DNA of 64,000 nt. Source: Nitrosococcus watsonii C-113. Its GTDB lineage: Bacteria > Pseudomonadota > Gammaproteobacteria > Nitrosococcales > Nitrosococcaceae. Shown piece by piece: positions 41,656 through 51,431 of the stretch. The notes beneath the pieces were generated by a model. The model was given only the letters and a program-made list of their open reading frames with translations, did no database searches and was not told the DNA's origin. Both the position numbers and the translations under genes were made by a program. How positions within the stretch are numbered: position 1 is the first letter of the stretch; every line of letters begins with the position of its first letter. The stretch lies in the NCBI RefSeq assembly GCF_000143085.1, contig NC_014315.1, positions 1,580,001 through 1,644,000 on the forward strand, written 5' to 3'.

Positions 41656-42686
41656 TCTATTTTAGATTCAGTAATAAACATAGCGTCGCCATAGCTGAAA
41701 AAACGGTAACCTTTTTTTACTGCATGGCGATAAGCAGTTAATACCTGTTTACTGCCTGCAAAAGCGCACACCAGCATAAGTAAGGTGGTCTCAGGCAAAT
41801 GAAAGTTAGTGATTAAAGCGTTTACAGTGCGAAATCGATAACCAGGGAAGATAAAAATCTCCGTTTCCCCTTGGTAAGGTGCGATAATCCCTTTTGCAGA
41901 AGCAGCCTCCAGTGCTCGTACAGTGGTTGTCCCTACTGCCACTATCCGCCCTCCCGCCTGTTGGGTGTCCCGTATTTGAGTACAAATTTGTTCAGACACT
42001 TCCACGTATTCTGAGTGCATTTGATGCTGGGTGATGTTTTTAACCCGTACTGGCTGAAAGGTGCCTGCTCCTACATGGAGAGTAATATAACCTGATTGTA
42101 TTCCTTGGGCTTGTAATCGTTTTAGCAGTAACTTATCAAAATGCAGGCCCGCGGTAGGTGCTGCGATAGCACCCGGACGAGAGGCATAAACAGTTTGATA
42201 ACGCTCTTTATCAACAGATGTTGTTTTCCGCTGAATATAGGGTGGTAAGGGTATTTGGCCTATTGCTTCAAGGAGTTGTGGTAAGGGGCGAGGATCTAGA
42301 AAGCGCAGTTCAAATAGCCCCTTAATCCGCTTCCTTACTTCTACTTCTACTGATTGTTCCATCACCAGACTCTGCCCTGCCCGGGGCGGGTTGTTTGCCC
42401 ATACATGAGCTAGCGCTCGGTGTTGATCTAGGAATCGTTCTATTAATACTTCTATCTTACCTCCACTATCTTTAACCCCTTGAATTTTAGCTGGTATTAC
42501 CTTAGTGTTATTGAATACCAATAAGTCCCCCGTTGACAATAATTCAGGAAGCTCGATGAATTGCTGGTCTTTAACGATTCCAGAACTGCCCTCCAGAGAT
42601 AATAAACGACTCCCTCCACGCCGTTTGGGAGGATATTGAGCAATTAATTGCTTGGGGAGGTTATAAGTAAAATCACTTAGCTGCAT
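41652..42686 (-). CDS. queA: S-adenosylmethionine:tRNA ribosyltransferase-isomerase
   Basis: 344 aa; forms epoxyqueuosine in tRNA. Signatures: FTYNLPKQLIAQYP at the start, GDLLVFNNTKVIPA, and APTAGLHF plus ITLHVGAGTFQPV. Full length. The ATG at 42686 follows no strong ribosome site. Divergent from the tRNA-Leu(CAA) gene. Confidence 0.96.
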   Translation of the reverse strand: MQLSDFTYNLPKQLIAQYPPKRRGGSRLLSLEGSSGIVKDQQFIELPELLSTGDLLVFNNTKVIPAKIQGVKDSGGKIEVLIERFLDQHRALAHVWANNPPRAGQSLVMEQSVEVEVRKRIKGLFELRFLDPRPLPQLLEAIGQIPLPPYIQRKTTSVDKERYQTVYASRPGAIAAPTAGLHFDKLLLKRLQAQGIQSGYITLHVGAGTFQPVRVKNITQHQMHSEYVEVSEQICTQIRDTQQAGGRIVAVGTTTVRALEAASAKGIIAPYQGETEIFIFPGYRFRTVNALITNFHLPETTLLMLVCAFAGSKQVLTAYRHAVKKGYRFFSYGDAMFITESKID

Positions 42687-42771
42687 AATCTATAATTTTA
42701 GCATCATCAGCTAAAATTATAGGTTTATTTCTTTTCGGACATCAAAATTCGTATATAATAGTATATTATGT

Positions 42772-42858
42772 GCCGGGGTGGCGAAATTGGTAGACGCGCC
42801 AGACTCAAAATCTGGTGGTGGTGACACCGTGCGAGTTCGAGTCTCGCCCTCGGCACCA
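42772..42858 (+). tRNA. tRNA-Leu (anticodon CAA)
   Basis: 87 nt: acceptor GCCGGGG/CCTCGGC, anticodon loop CTCAAAA (CAA), class II variable arm (GGTGGTGACACC), TTCGAGT loop and encoded CCA. A TATAAT-like stretch lies about 20 bases upstream. Confidence 0.96.
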
Positions 42859-43008
42859 TTTTTAAAGACTGATTGTACGGTATATTTTTGCGCTAAGTAT
42901 CCTTGGTTTAATTTCAATCATTATCTTTAAATACTCTTCAGTCCTATATCTATCTCTTCTGGCATTCCCTATGGTAGTGGCATCGCCTGTAGTGCTAATA
43001 TACTGAAG

Positions 43009-43307
43009 TTACTGGGAATGGACATTAGTAATCGTTCTAAGCTCCTCTCCCACAAAGAACTCCATTTTACCCACGCACGTCTTCTTCGGTTTGATTTTTA
43101 TAGAGCGTATCTCTAGCGAGATAGGAGGGAGGGGTTGCCCATTAACACTAAGAAATGCCTTCCCTCCTACATCGCTAAAGGGTGCTGCTCCGAAGGCTAC
43201 ATGGGTTCCACTTTCCGAGAGAATCCACCTCCCAGCTAAAAAAAATTCATAAGCATCAACAGCAAACCAGCAGAAATTAGAAAGATCTTAAACCATGAAA
43301 ACCTCAT
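43009..43307 (-). pseudogene. Small exported-protein gene frameshifted in a T8 run
   Basis: ATG at 43307 follows GGAGG and encodes a signal-like N-terminus (MRFSWFKIFLISAGLLLML) that stops at TAG in a run of eight T (minus strand). Adding one T restores a continuous 99-codon frame running to TAA at 43009, with a plausible soluble domain (AGRWILSESGTHVAFGAAPF, ..VNGQPLPPISLEIR). Either a recent frameshift, a sequencing error or a slippage/phase-variable site. Product unknown. It fills most of the gap 42860-43349. Confidence 0.55.
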
Positions 43308-43349
43308 TATTTTTATCCTCCTATTGTAAATAAAATAACTGCTGGAAAC

Positions 43350-45149
43350 ATGGCAAATTTCGATATTGATGATTTTCTAAAGAATTTAACTGCTTGCCCA
43401 GGCGTTTACCGTATGTTAGACGCCAAAGGGAAAGTGCTCTATGTTGGTAAAGCAAAAAACCTAAAAAGGCGAGTAGGTAGTTATTTTAGAAATTCAAAAC
43501 TAGCACCTAAAATCCGCATCCTAGTCAACCAGATTTACAATATCAAAATTACTGTAACTCATACAGAGAATGAGGCACTGATTCTAGAAAATAATCTTAT
43601 TAAAGCTCTACAGCCTCGCTATAATGTATTATTAAAAGACGATAAGAGTTATCCTTATATTTTTCTCTCTGCTGACGATTTTCCCCATTTAGGGTTTCAT
43701 CGAGGAGCCAAGCAAGCCCCTGGACAATACTTCGGGCCTTATCCAAGCGTTAGCTCGGTATGGCAAACGCTGAAATTACTTCAGGGGGTTTTTCCTGTAC
43801 GTCAGTGCGAAGATAATTTTTACCGCAACCGCTCTCGTCCTTGCTTACAATATCAGATCAAACGTTGTACTGCTCCTTGTGTGGGTTTAATTAGCAAGGA
43901 AGATTATAATCAAGATATTCAACACGTGGTGATGTTTTTAAAAGGGCGGGATCAGCAGGTTATTAATGAGCTGGTAATACGCATGGAAGAAGCCTCCCAG
44001 CAACTTGCTTTTGAACAAGCGGCCTACTATCGGGATCGAGTTGCTAGTTTACGGCGCATCCAGGCGCGTCAGTATATCAGTGGTAAAAAAATGGATATTG
44101 ATGTGCTTGGGGTTATCCTTGCGGAGAGAATGGCCTGTGTGGAAGTTTTTTTTATTCGCGGTGGGTATAATTTAGGCAATAAGACCTTCTTACCTAAACT
44201 TGAAGGGAACCTAACGCCGCAAGAGTTGCTTTCTGCTTTTATAGCACAATATTACTTAAATAGAGAGATTCCACCTGTCCTTGTACTCAGCCATCAACCT
44301 AAAGATATGAATCTGCTCACCGAAGTACTCAGTGAGCAGGCGGGAAGGAAGATCACCTTGATAAAGCCAGATCGGGGTCCTAAGGTACAATGGGTAAAAA
44401 TGGCTTTAACCAACGCTAAGATTAACTTAGATCAATGTCTCGCAAAAAAATCGAGTATTGCTGCGCGCTTTAAAAGCTTACAACGATTACTAAATTTAGT
44501 GAATTCCCCCCAGCGGATTGAGTGTTTTGATATTAGTCATATTCAAGGGACATCTACAGTGGCTTCCTGCATAGTATTTGATAGAGAGGGCCCCCGTAAC
44601 GCTGATTATCGCCGCTTTAATATTAAAGGGATCATTCCAGGGGACGACTATGGCGCCTTGCGCCAAGCATTAACCCGACGTTTTAAAAAAAAAGAGGGAA
44701 TATTTCCAGATTTACTTGTGATTGATGGAGGTAAAGGACAGATAAATCAGGCACTTACCGTGCTTGAAGAAATAGGAGTTATAGAAACCACCGTACTGGG
44801 AATAGCGAAAGGTCCCGAACGTAAAGCAGGGAAGGAAACCCTATTTTTGGCAGGGTATGAAAATCCGATAATGGTAACACCCGATTCGCCAGCTTTACAT
44901 CTATTGCAGCATATCCGTGATGAGGCTCACCGTTTTGCTATTATCAACCACCGCAAGCGCCGTGCTAGGGGGGGTAAGCTTTCTCGTTTAGAGGAGATAC
45001 CTGGGTTAGGCCCTAAACGGCGTCGGAAACTCTTGATCCAATTAGGAGGATTGCAAGAGATAATGCGGGCCGGAGTTGAAGACTTAGCCCAAATAAAGGG
45101 AATTAACCTGGTATTAGCTCAACGTATTTATGATATTCTTCATAGATGA
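43350..45149 (+). CDS. uvrC: Excinuclease ABC subunit C
   Basis: 599 aa; cuts DNA on both sides of a UvrAB-marked lesion. N-terminal GIY-YIG nuclease (PGVYRM...VLYVGKAKNLKRRV), UVR motif near 200-235, RNase H-like half (ECFDISHIQGT), and C-terminal helix-hairpin-helix pair (IPGLGPKRRRKLL). Starts the conserved uvrC-pgsA-tRNA series. Confidence 0.97.
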   Translation: MANFDIDDFLKNLTACPGVYRMLDAKGKVLYVGKAKNLKRRVGSYFRNSKLAPKIRILVNQIYNIKITVTHTENEALILENNLIKALQPRYNVLLKDDKSYPYIFLSADDFPHLGFHRGAKQAPGQYFGPYPSVSSVWQTLKLLQGVFPVRQCEDNFYRNRSRPCLQYQIKRCTAPCVGLISKEDYNQDIQHVVMFLKGRDQQVINELVIRMEEASQQLAFEQAAYYRDRVASLRRIQARQYISGKKMDIDVLGVILAERMACVEVFFIRGGYNLGNKTFLPKLEGNLTPQELLSAFIAQYYLNREIPPVLVLSHQPKDMNLLTEVLSEQAGRKITLIKPDRGPKVQWVKMALTNAKINLDQCLAKKSSIAARFKSLQRLLNLVNSPQRIECFDISHIQGTSTVASCIVFDREGPRNADYRRFNIKGIIPGDDYGALRQALTRRFKKKEGIFPDLLVIDGGKGQINQALTVLEEIGVIETTVLGIAKGPERKAGKETLFLAGYENPIMVTPDSPALHLLQHIRDEAHRFAIINHRKRRARGGKLSRLEEIPGLGPKRRRKLLIQLGGLQEIMRAGVEDLAQIKGINLVLAQRIYDILHR

Positions 45150-45239
45150 TAGTTAAAAATAAGTCTAATGGAGAATAGGGACTGTGGCAGAGTAAAAGTA
45201 AAGATTCCGCGGTTTTTTAAGCGGAAAAGGGCTCAATTC

Positions 45240-45809
45240 ATGCCCATTTATACCATTCCCAATGTAATAACAATTTTGCGCATTGTAGCTATCCCCGTTT
45301 TGGCGACAGTGTTTTATCTTCCTCTACCCCATGCTCGTGAAATTTGTGCGGCATTATTTGGTATAGCGGCTGTTACTGACTGGCTGGATGGCTATCTAGC
45401 AAGGCGTTGGCAGCAAACTTCACCGTTTGGGGCCTTTTTAGATCCGGTTGCCGATAAGCTAATGGTCGTTATTGCCTTGATATTACTCTTACAAAGCCAT
45501 CCTTCCGTGCCGATGGCTCTTTCAGTAGCAGTTATCGTCGGTCGGGAGCTAACGGTATCGGCACTGAGAGAATGGATGGCAGAGATTGGACTACGTGCTA
45601 GTATCGCTGTTTCTATGTTAGGAAAATTTAAGACCACGTTCCAGATGATTGCTGTCTTTCTACTACTTTATCAACATCCTATTGGTCCTATTCCTATATG
45701 GGATATTGGTTTAATCCTTCTTTATATTGCGGTTGCTTTAACCCTAGCATCAATGATTGTCTACCTCAATGCCGCTTGGCTAGCATTAGTGGGACGTGTA
45801 GAAAATTAG
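45240..45809 (+). CDS. pgsA: CDP-diacylglycerol-glycerol-3-phosphate phosphatidyltransferase
   Basis: 189 aa membrane enzyme making phosphatidylglycerol-phosphate, precursor of the cardiolipin substrate. CDP-alcohol motif D-G-x2-A-R-x8-G-x3-D-x3-D is complete (DGYLARRWQQTSPFGAFLDP then VAD). I choose ATG 45240, which gives the family start MPIYTIPNVITILRI and has AAGGG 8 bases before; an upstream ATG at 45168 would add 24 basic residues. Confidence 0.93.
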   Translation: MPIYTIPNVITILRIVAIPVLATVFYLPLPHAREICAALFGIAAVTDWLDGYLARRWQQTSPFGAFLDPVADKLMVVIALILLLQSHPSVPMALSVAVIVGRELTVSALREWMAEIGLRASIAVSMLGKFKTTFQMIAVFLLLYQHPIGPIPIWDIGLILLYIAVALTLASMIVYLNAAWLALVGRVEN

Positions 45810-45857
45810 GCTTAACTTGACATAGAACGGTTCACTGCTACAATGACTATCGCTTGA

Positions 45858-45933
<76 letters not shown>

Positions 45934-45976
45934 AATAGCATGATAAAACTCCTTTGATGTTAGCTAACTTGCTTCA

Positions 45977-46050
45977 GGCTGGGTGGCAGAGTGGTTATGC
46001 AGCGGCCTGCAAAGCCGTGAACGCCGGTTCGATTCCGACCCCAGCCTCCA
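45977..46050 (+). tRNA. tRNA-Cys (anticodon GCA)
   Basis: 74 nt: acceptor GGCTGGG/CCCAGCC, anticodon loop CTGCAAA, T-loop TTCGATT, encoded CCA. Only one cysteine tRNA is seen in this window. Confidence 0.97.
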
Positions 46051-46196
46051 TCATTTGGTCTAGTTTCTCGTGATTTTATTGAAGGATCTTTTCCTATTCA
46101 AAGTCTAAGTGTGGGTAAAGCCTTGCTTCATTATTGAATCCGCGTTACAGTTCTTTAAAGATAACATTAAGCGCTCCCTCTAACTAACTAAAAAAA

Positions 46197-46518
46197 GCCC
46201 GGGTGGCGAAATAGGTAGACGCAAGGGACTTAGTAATTTGAGCACCTAGGTGGGAAACCCCTAGAGTGAATGGAGTCAGATTCGGGGGAACCTCAGCAAG
46301 TTTTCAGGATGGTGGCAATCCCGAGCTAAGCCTTAAGGGGAAAGTGTAGAGACTTAACGGCTCCTACCTAAATCATTTTGATTAGTGATAAGGTAAAGAT
46401 AAAGTCCAGACCACAAATGTACTTGTTTTATTAGCAAGTGCAGCAGCGAAAGCTGTAGCGGGTAAGAAAATCCCTTGGGGGAAACCCCGTGCCGGTTCGA
46501 TTCCGGCCCCGGGCACCA
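46197..46518 (+). tRNA. tRNA-Leu (anticodon TAA), split by a group I intron
   Basis: Exon 1 is 46197-46231 and exon 2 is 46467-46518. Joined, they form an 87-nt tRNA: acceptor GCCCGGG/CCCGGGC, anticodon stem AGGGA/TCCCT with loop CTTAAAA (TAA), class II variable arm (TTGGGGGAAACCCC), TTCGATT and encoded CCA. The break is between bases 34 and 35 of the anticodon. This is the position of E. coli leuZ after glyW and cysT. Confidence 0.93.
46232..46466 (+). other. Group I intron in tRNA-Leu(UAA)
   Basis: 235 nt, no open frame inside. It starts after U34 and ends in G (the omega-G), as group I introns do. The exon end CTT can pair with GAG at 46240-46242 to form P1, with a U-G pair at the splice site. 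Core elements resemble the cyanobacterial tRNA-Leu intron: a Q-like GGCAATCCCGAGC at 46314-46326, an R-like GTGTAGAGACTTAACGG at 46344-46360 and an S-like AAAGTCCAGA at 46401-46410, whose GACT/AGTC can form P7. Self-splicing is inferred. Confidence 0.9.
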
Positions 46519-46638
46519 TATATGATATGGTAGTATATATTTTTATTTGGGAGAGATATAATATATATGACTATCTCATGACGAAGAAGTAGATAACTGT
46601 TAAAATCTAGCAATTTTTACAAATTTGCCAGAAATTTT

Positions 46639-49600
46639 ATGCCCTCCGCTTTAACCTTTGCTTCTCTAATACCCGCCTTACCCCACCGGGCTGGCGATCA
46701 TCACCATTTTGGGCAACTCTACGGAAGCAGTTTCGGCCTGGTATTAGCGGCCTCCGCCTACCATCATCCGGGTCCCATTTTGATTATTACGCCAGATACG
46801 ATCACAGCGAACCGGTTGGAGGATGAACTCCGCTTTTATCGCAGTAACCAGGAAGATAGCCCCATCCTCCATTTTCCGGACTGGGAAACTCTACCCTACG
46901 ACACCTTCTCTCCCCATCAAGATATTCTCTCCGAACGATTAGCCACTCTTTATCAATTACCTCGCTTAGAACGCGGCATATTGATTGTTCCAGTATCCAC
47001 CTTGATGCAACGGCTTGCACCTCAAGAATATCTAGAAACCCATAGCTTGCTACTGGCAATTGGTGATCGCCTTCATCTAGAAAATTGGCGTAAGCAGCTA
47101 GAAAAGGGAGGATATCGTTGCGTCTCCCAGGTAATGGAGCACGGTGAGTTTACCATTCGGGGCTCCCTCATCGACTTGTTCCCCATGGGTAGCACAGTAC
47201 CCTATCGAATCGATCTCCTTGACGATGAAGTGGATAGTCTCCGCAGTTTCGATCCGGAAACCCAGCGCTCTCTGCAATCGGTAGCGCAGATCCAGCTATT
47301 GCCTGCCCGCGAATTTCCCCTGGTAGAAGAGGCGATTGCCCGATTCCGAAAGAACTATCGAGGCACTTTTAACGGCGATCCCCAACGTAGCTTGATTTAC
47401 CGAGAGGTAAGCGAAGGGCACCCTCTTCCAGGAATAGAATATTACCTGCCGCTTTTTTTTGACCATACTGATACTCTATTCGACTACCTTCCTGAAAATA
47501 CACTGGCTGTCACTTTGGAGGGCGTCAACACCGCAGCTGACAGTTTTTGGAGAGAGATTAATGATCGCTATGAACAGTACTGCCACGATATAGAACGCCC
47601 TCTCCTACCCCCCCCAAAACTCTATCTCCAAGCTGGAGAGGTCTTTGGAGCTCTTAAACACCTACCCCGAATCAGTCTACGATCCTCAAAATTAGAGGAA
47701 AAACCCGGTTATCAGAATTTTGCTACTGAAACTCCGCCCCCGCTTATGCTCAATGCCCGTACTCCCCAGCCACTGGAAACTCTTAACCAATTTATAGAAA
47801 GCTTTACAGGACGAATTTTATTTACCGCCGAAACCGCTGGGCGCCGGGAAACTTTGCGAGATTTGTTCAAAGATAACGGAATTTGGCCTCATTTTTTTGA
47901 CAACTGGGAGACTTTTCTGCAGGCTGAGGAACGCCTTGGTATTACCGTAGCACCCTTACAACATGGCTTGCTGCTCGGCGAACCGCGGATCGCCGTGGTT
48001 GCCGAGTCTCAATTATTTGGTCAACAAGCCATGCAGTACCGCCGCCGCCAGGAGCGTACTCGTGATGCGGATGCGGTAGTCCGGGATTTAGTAGAACTCT
48101 CCATGGGTGCTCCAGTAGTCCATGAGGAACACGGCGTAGGCCGCTATTTAGGTCTGCAAACCCTAGAAGTTGGAAAAGTTCGCACCGAATTTATGGCGTT
48201 GGAGTACGCAGAAGGGGATAAACTCTATGTCCCCGTCTCTTCCCTCCACCTAATTAGCCGCTATACCGGCGCCACTCCTGAGGCGGCACCTCTGCATAAA
48301 CTTGGCTCCAGCCATTGGGAACGAGCTAAGCATAAGGCCCGGGAACGAGTTCGAGATGTGGCCGCCGAACTGCTAGCTATCTATGCTCAGCGGGCAGCTC
48401 GAAAAAAACCGCCCCTGCCGACCCCAGACTCTCACTATGCTGCCTTCGCTCGCGCCTTTCCCTTTGAGGAAACGCCAGACCAAGCGGATGCTATCCAAGC
48501 GGTGATTGCCGATCTGACTTCAGATCAACCCATGGACCGTCTCGTCTGCGGAGATGTAGGTTTTGGCAAAACTGAGGTGGCGATGCGAGCGGCCTTCATC
48601 GTTTCTCAAGCAGGCAAGCAGGTGGCGGTGCTAGTACCTACCACACTTTTGGCTCAGCAGCATTATCAAAGCTTTAAAGACCGGTTTGCTGATTGGCCAG
48701 CGCGGGTAGAAGTGATATCTCGATTTAGCTCCCGTAAGGAACAAGAAGCTGTGATCAATCGTATTGCGGATGGCCGAGCAGATATCGTGATCGGCACCCA
48801 TAAGCTGCTGCAGGAAAACATCCATTTTAAGAATCTTGGACTAGTGATCATCGATGAAGAACACCGCTTTGGAGTCCGGCAGAAAGAGCGCATGAAGGCT
48901 CTGCGAGCTGAAGTAGACATTCTCACCCTAACTGCAACCCCCATTCCTCGAACGCTCCATATGTCTCTGTCCAATCTCAGGGATCTTTCCATTATTGCCA
49001 CGCCACCGGCGCGGCGTCTAGCCATTAAAACTTTTGTACGACAATGGAATGACAACCTTCTCCGGGAAGCGTTATTGCGGGAAATCAAACGAGGGGGGCA
49101 AGTCTATTTTCTTCATAATGAAGTAGAAAGCATTAATAAAATGGCTCAACGGATTCAAGCCCTTTTCCCTGAAGCCAAAGTGGGCATTGCCCATGGCCAG
49201 ATGCGGGAGCGGGAACTAGAACAGACGATGCTAAATTTTTATCACCGGCGTTTTAATATCCTGGTTTGCACTACTATTATCGAAACTGGGATTGATATTC
49301 CTAGCGCCAATACTATTATTATCCACCGAGCCGATAAACTGGGATTAGCTCAACTGTATCAACTCCGGGGACGGGTGGGACGCTCTCACCATCGAGCTTA
49401 TGCCTATCTGATTGTCCCTCCCCGCTCGGTCATGACCGCAGATGCGGTCAAACGCCTAGAGGCCATCGAGTCCTTAGAAGAACTAGGCGCTGGTTTTACC
49501 TTAGCCAGCCATGATATGGAAATCCGGGGGGCGGGAGAACTGTTGGGTAAAGATCAAAGTGGGCAAATGCAAGAAATCGGCTTTGATCTTTACAACGATC

Positions 49601-50115
49601 TGCTAGAGCGGGCGGTCAATAGCTTGAAATCCGGGCAAGCCTTGGATTTAGAGCAACCACCGGCACAGGGTCCAGAAGTCGATCTCCATGCTCCTGCTCT
49701 GATCCCAGAAGATTACCTCCCCGATGTCCATACCCGGTTAGTGCTCTATAAGCGGATCGCCGCCGCTAAGGACCATCAAGCACTGAGAGAACTTCAGGTA
49801 GAGATGATTGATCGCTTCGGCCTATTGCCAGAAGCCACTAAGACGCTATTTGCTACCCACAAACTTCGCTTAAACGCAAATGAAATGGGCATTCGCAAGA
49901 TCGAAGCAAGTTCCCAAGGCGGTCGGATTCACTTTCAACCAGAACCTAAGGTGGATCCTATGGTTATCATTGATTTAATTCAAAAACAGCCTAGCATTTA
50001 CAAACTAGATGGCCAGGAAAAATTCCGCTTTATCCAAAAACTACCTGATACCCAAGCACGCTTAGAGGCCCTAGAAAAATTACTCAAGCTATTACTCATG
50101 AAAAAAGCGGCCTAG
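46639..50115 (+). CDS. mfd: Transcription-repair coupling factor
   Basis: 1158 aa; removes RNA polymerase stalled at lesions and recruits UvrA. N-terminal UvrB-like part, RNA-polymerase interaction domain near 480-550 (VHEEHGVGRYLGL), then a superfamily 2 helicase core with CGDVGFGKTEVAMRAAF, DEEH (IIDEEHRFGV), TATPIPRTLHM and RGRVGRS, and the C-terminal TRCF domain. Full length; acts in the same pathway as uvrC upstream. Confidence 0.97.
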   Translation: MPSALTFASLIPALPHRAGDHHHFGQLYGSSFGLVLAASAYHHPGPILIITPDTITANRLEDELRFYRSNQEDSPILHFPDWETLPYDTFSPHQDILSERLATLYQLPRLERGILIVPVSTLMQRLAPQEYLETHSLLLAIGDRLHLENWRKQLEKGGYRCVSQVMEHGEFTIRGSLIDLFPMGSTVPYRIDLLDDEVDSLRSFDPETQRSLQSVAQIQLLPAREFPLVEEAIARFRKNYRGTFNGDPQRSLIYREVSEGHPLPGIEYYLPLFFDHTDTLFDYLPENTLAVTLEGVNTAADSFWREINDRYEQYCHDIERPLLPPPKLYLQAGEVFGALKHLPRISLRSSKLEEKPGYQNFATETPPPLMLNARTPQPLETLNQFIESFTGRILFTAETAGRRETLRDLFKDNGIWPHFFDNWETFLQAEERLGITVAPLQHGLLLGEPRIAVVAESQLFGQQAMQYRRRQERTRDADAVVRDLVELSMGAPVVHEEHGVGRYLGLQTLEVGKVRTEFMALEYAEGDKLYVPVSSLHLISRYTGATPEAAPLHKLGSSHWERAKHKARERVRDVAAELLAIYAQRAARKKPPLPTPDSHYAAFARAFPFEETPDQADAIQAVIADLTSDQPMDRLVCGDVGFGKTEVAMRAAFIVSQAGKQVAVLVPTTLLAQQHYQSFKDRFADWPARVEVISRFSSRKEQEAVINRIADGRADIVIGTHKLLQENIHFKNLGLVIIDEEHRFGVRQKERMKALRAEVDILTLTATPIPRTLHMSLSNLRDLSIIATPPARRLAIKTFVRQWNDNLLREALLREIKRGGQVYFLHNEVESINKMAQRIQALFPEAKVGIAHGQMRERELEQTMLNFYHRRFNILVCTTIIETGIDIPSANTIIIHRADKLGLAQLYQLRGRVGRSHHRAYAYLIVPPRSVMTADAVKRLEAIESLEELGAGFTLASHDMEIRGAGELLGKDQSGQMQEIGFDLYNDLLERAVNSLKSGQALDLEQPPAQGPEVDLHAPALIPEDYLPDVHTRLVLYKRIAAAKDHQALRELQVEMIDRFGLLPEATKTLFATHKLRLNANEMGIRKIEASSQGGRIHFQPEPKVDPMVIIDLIQKQPSIYKLDGQEKFRFIQKLPDTQARLEALEKLLKLLLMKKAA

Positions 50116-50139
50116 AAATACTAAAACGAGGCTCTCTAG

Positions 50140-50529
50140 TTGAACCATACAACAATGATGCTTGTTATTTGCGCCAACATTTTAATCATTGGCTGTACCT
50201 ACCCATTGTCTCCCAAGTCTACTGGACAGCTTGCTTATGTGGCTGGAAGCTTGGACTTCCGAAATGTAATGTTCAGTAACGTCTTTATCATTGCTGTTGA
50301 TGGCCAACGCTTAAAGTTTTGGCAAAATAAAGTAGCTGTCCCCCCTGGCTCTCATCGTTTTACAGTGGGATACCGCTACCGAGATCCAGGCGATCATCCC
50401 ACTCAAAAAACCACGGTTGCTTTTGCTGCCGTAGCCGGTAACAATTATCGGCTGGAGTACTATTATGGAAAAATCCTAGTCAGAAATATGGATAATTATA
50501 ACATTATTGCCCAACAGCAACTTCCCTAA
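50140..50529 (+). CDS. Putative lipoprotein
   Basis: 129 aa. Hydrophobic N-terminus with a lipobox-like LIIGC (15-19), then a beta-rich soluble domain containing VPPGSHRFTVGYRYRD and YRLEYYYGK, reminiscent of PEGA-like or DUF2846-type envelope domains. The start is probably TTG 50140 (GAGG upstream); ATG 50155 is an alternative. It is 24 bases after mfd. Family uncertain. Confidence 0.7.
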   Translation: MNHTTMMLVICANILIIGCTYPLSPKSTGQLAYVAGSLDFRNVMFSNVFIIAVDGQRLKFWQNKVAVPPGSHRFTVGYRYRDPGDHPTQKTTVAFAAVAGNNYRLEYYYGKILVRNMDNYNIIAQQQLP

Positions 50530-50539
50530 TTCTAAACAT

Positions 50540-50953
50540 CTAGGAAATTGATTGCCGCCGCTGCGGAGTCCAACGCTCTTCCAATTTGGCTAGATTCTGC
50601 CGATGCATGATAATCACTACTTCATCCTTAGCTTTCAATTGAGTCTCAGCGTCGGGAATAAGAAATTCGTTGTTTCTATACACACAAATCACTCGGCTTT
50701 TTTCAGGCAAATCGAGTGCTTCAATAGCGCCTTCATCCTCCTCTCCAACGGCAAATGAAAATACCCGAGCCACATCCCGGATCATGGTAGAAAGTTCCAA
50801 GGGATTCCTGCCATCAAACCTATCTGCCAAATAGCGTCCAATGGTTCGATCCGGGATAATCGTATCATCCAACCCCAATTCAATGCACAGGTGCTCCAGT
50901 TCCGGATCTTCTATCTTGGTGACTACCCGGCGGAAACCCAATGACCGCCCCAT
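50540..50953 (-). pseudogene. TrkA-like protein, C-terminal half only
   Basis: 137 codons. It begins inside the TrkA NAD-binding domain (residues like KIEDPELEHLCIELGLDDTI match the second half of a Rossmann fold) and runs through a complete RCK_C domain (ALDLPEKSRVICVYRNN, DEVVIIMHR). The GxGxxG nucleotide-binding start is missing and the frame opens 13 bases after the trkH fragment, so a deletion has removed the end of trkH and the start of this gene. Probably non-functional. Confidence 0.75.
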
Positions 50954-50966
50954 TAAATTCGCCTGA

Positions 50967-51347
50967 TCATTTTTCCTCTGCCTGCAAAATTCTTCCTGCT
51001 AGCTTGGGCTTATGTACGGCTTGAGGAGGAAGAGCAGAGCGCTGTATAAGCAATTGCACCAAACGCAGAAAAATCAATAGCCGCAATATCTTGATACCAC
51101 CAGCAGTAGAGCCGACTCCCCCGCCTATACCCATCATACCTATTAACAGTAATTTCGAACTAGAATCAAGTTCAGCAACTTCCAGCGAGCTAAAACCGGC
51201 TGTGGTCTGGGCAGAAAATCCCAACAACAATCCCTGGGAAGCACTCTCCATCCACGGTAAAACTAGCGATGAATAAAGAAGCCATGCAAGCACCCCACTG
51301 AAGGCTCGTAACTCCGTATCAAAAATATATAATTCCCGTTTTCCCAA
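50967..51347 (-). pseudogene. TrkH potassium transporter, C-terminal fragment
   Basis: 126 codons holding one TrkH pore loop (SAQTTAGFSSLEV) and the following GIGGGVGSTAGGIKILRLL segment. Frame opens at TTG 51347 exactly at the edge of the 84-bp inverted repeat. Missing are the first half (found inverted at 51432-52051) and the last helices. Confidence 0.8.
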
Positions 51348-51431
51348 TAGCTTGGCAGGATAGAATTGGGTATCATTGAAAGATCTGCTTACTTTTGGCT
51401 TTTACCCCGCATCTACCAGCAGTGTTTCTTA
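51348..51431 (+). repeat. 84-bp inverted repeat, left copy
   Basis: Perfect inverted copy of 52052-52135. It is the last codons (SLAG, stop) and downstream spacer of the Yip1-like gene, carried along with the inverted trkH segment that follows it. Confidence 0.93.

Noticed and set aside
42717-42917. Minus-strand frame across the tRNA-Leu(CAA) gene
   Set aside because: It is the antisense of a tRNA; frames of this kind (RTRTVSPPPDFESGAST) are common artefacts of tRNA-Leu.
46431-46613. Minus-strand frame across exon 2 of tRNA-Leu(UAA)
   Set aside because: Antisense of tRNA and intron; the GRNRTGTGFPPRDF-like sequence is a known tRNA-derived artefact.
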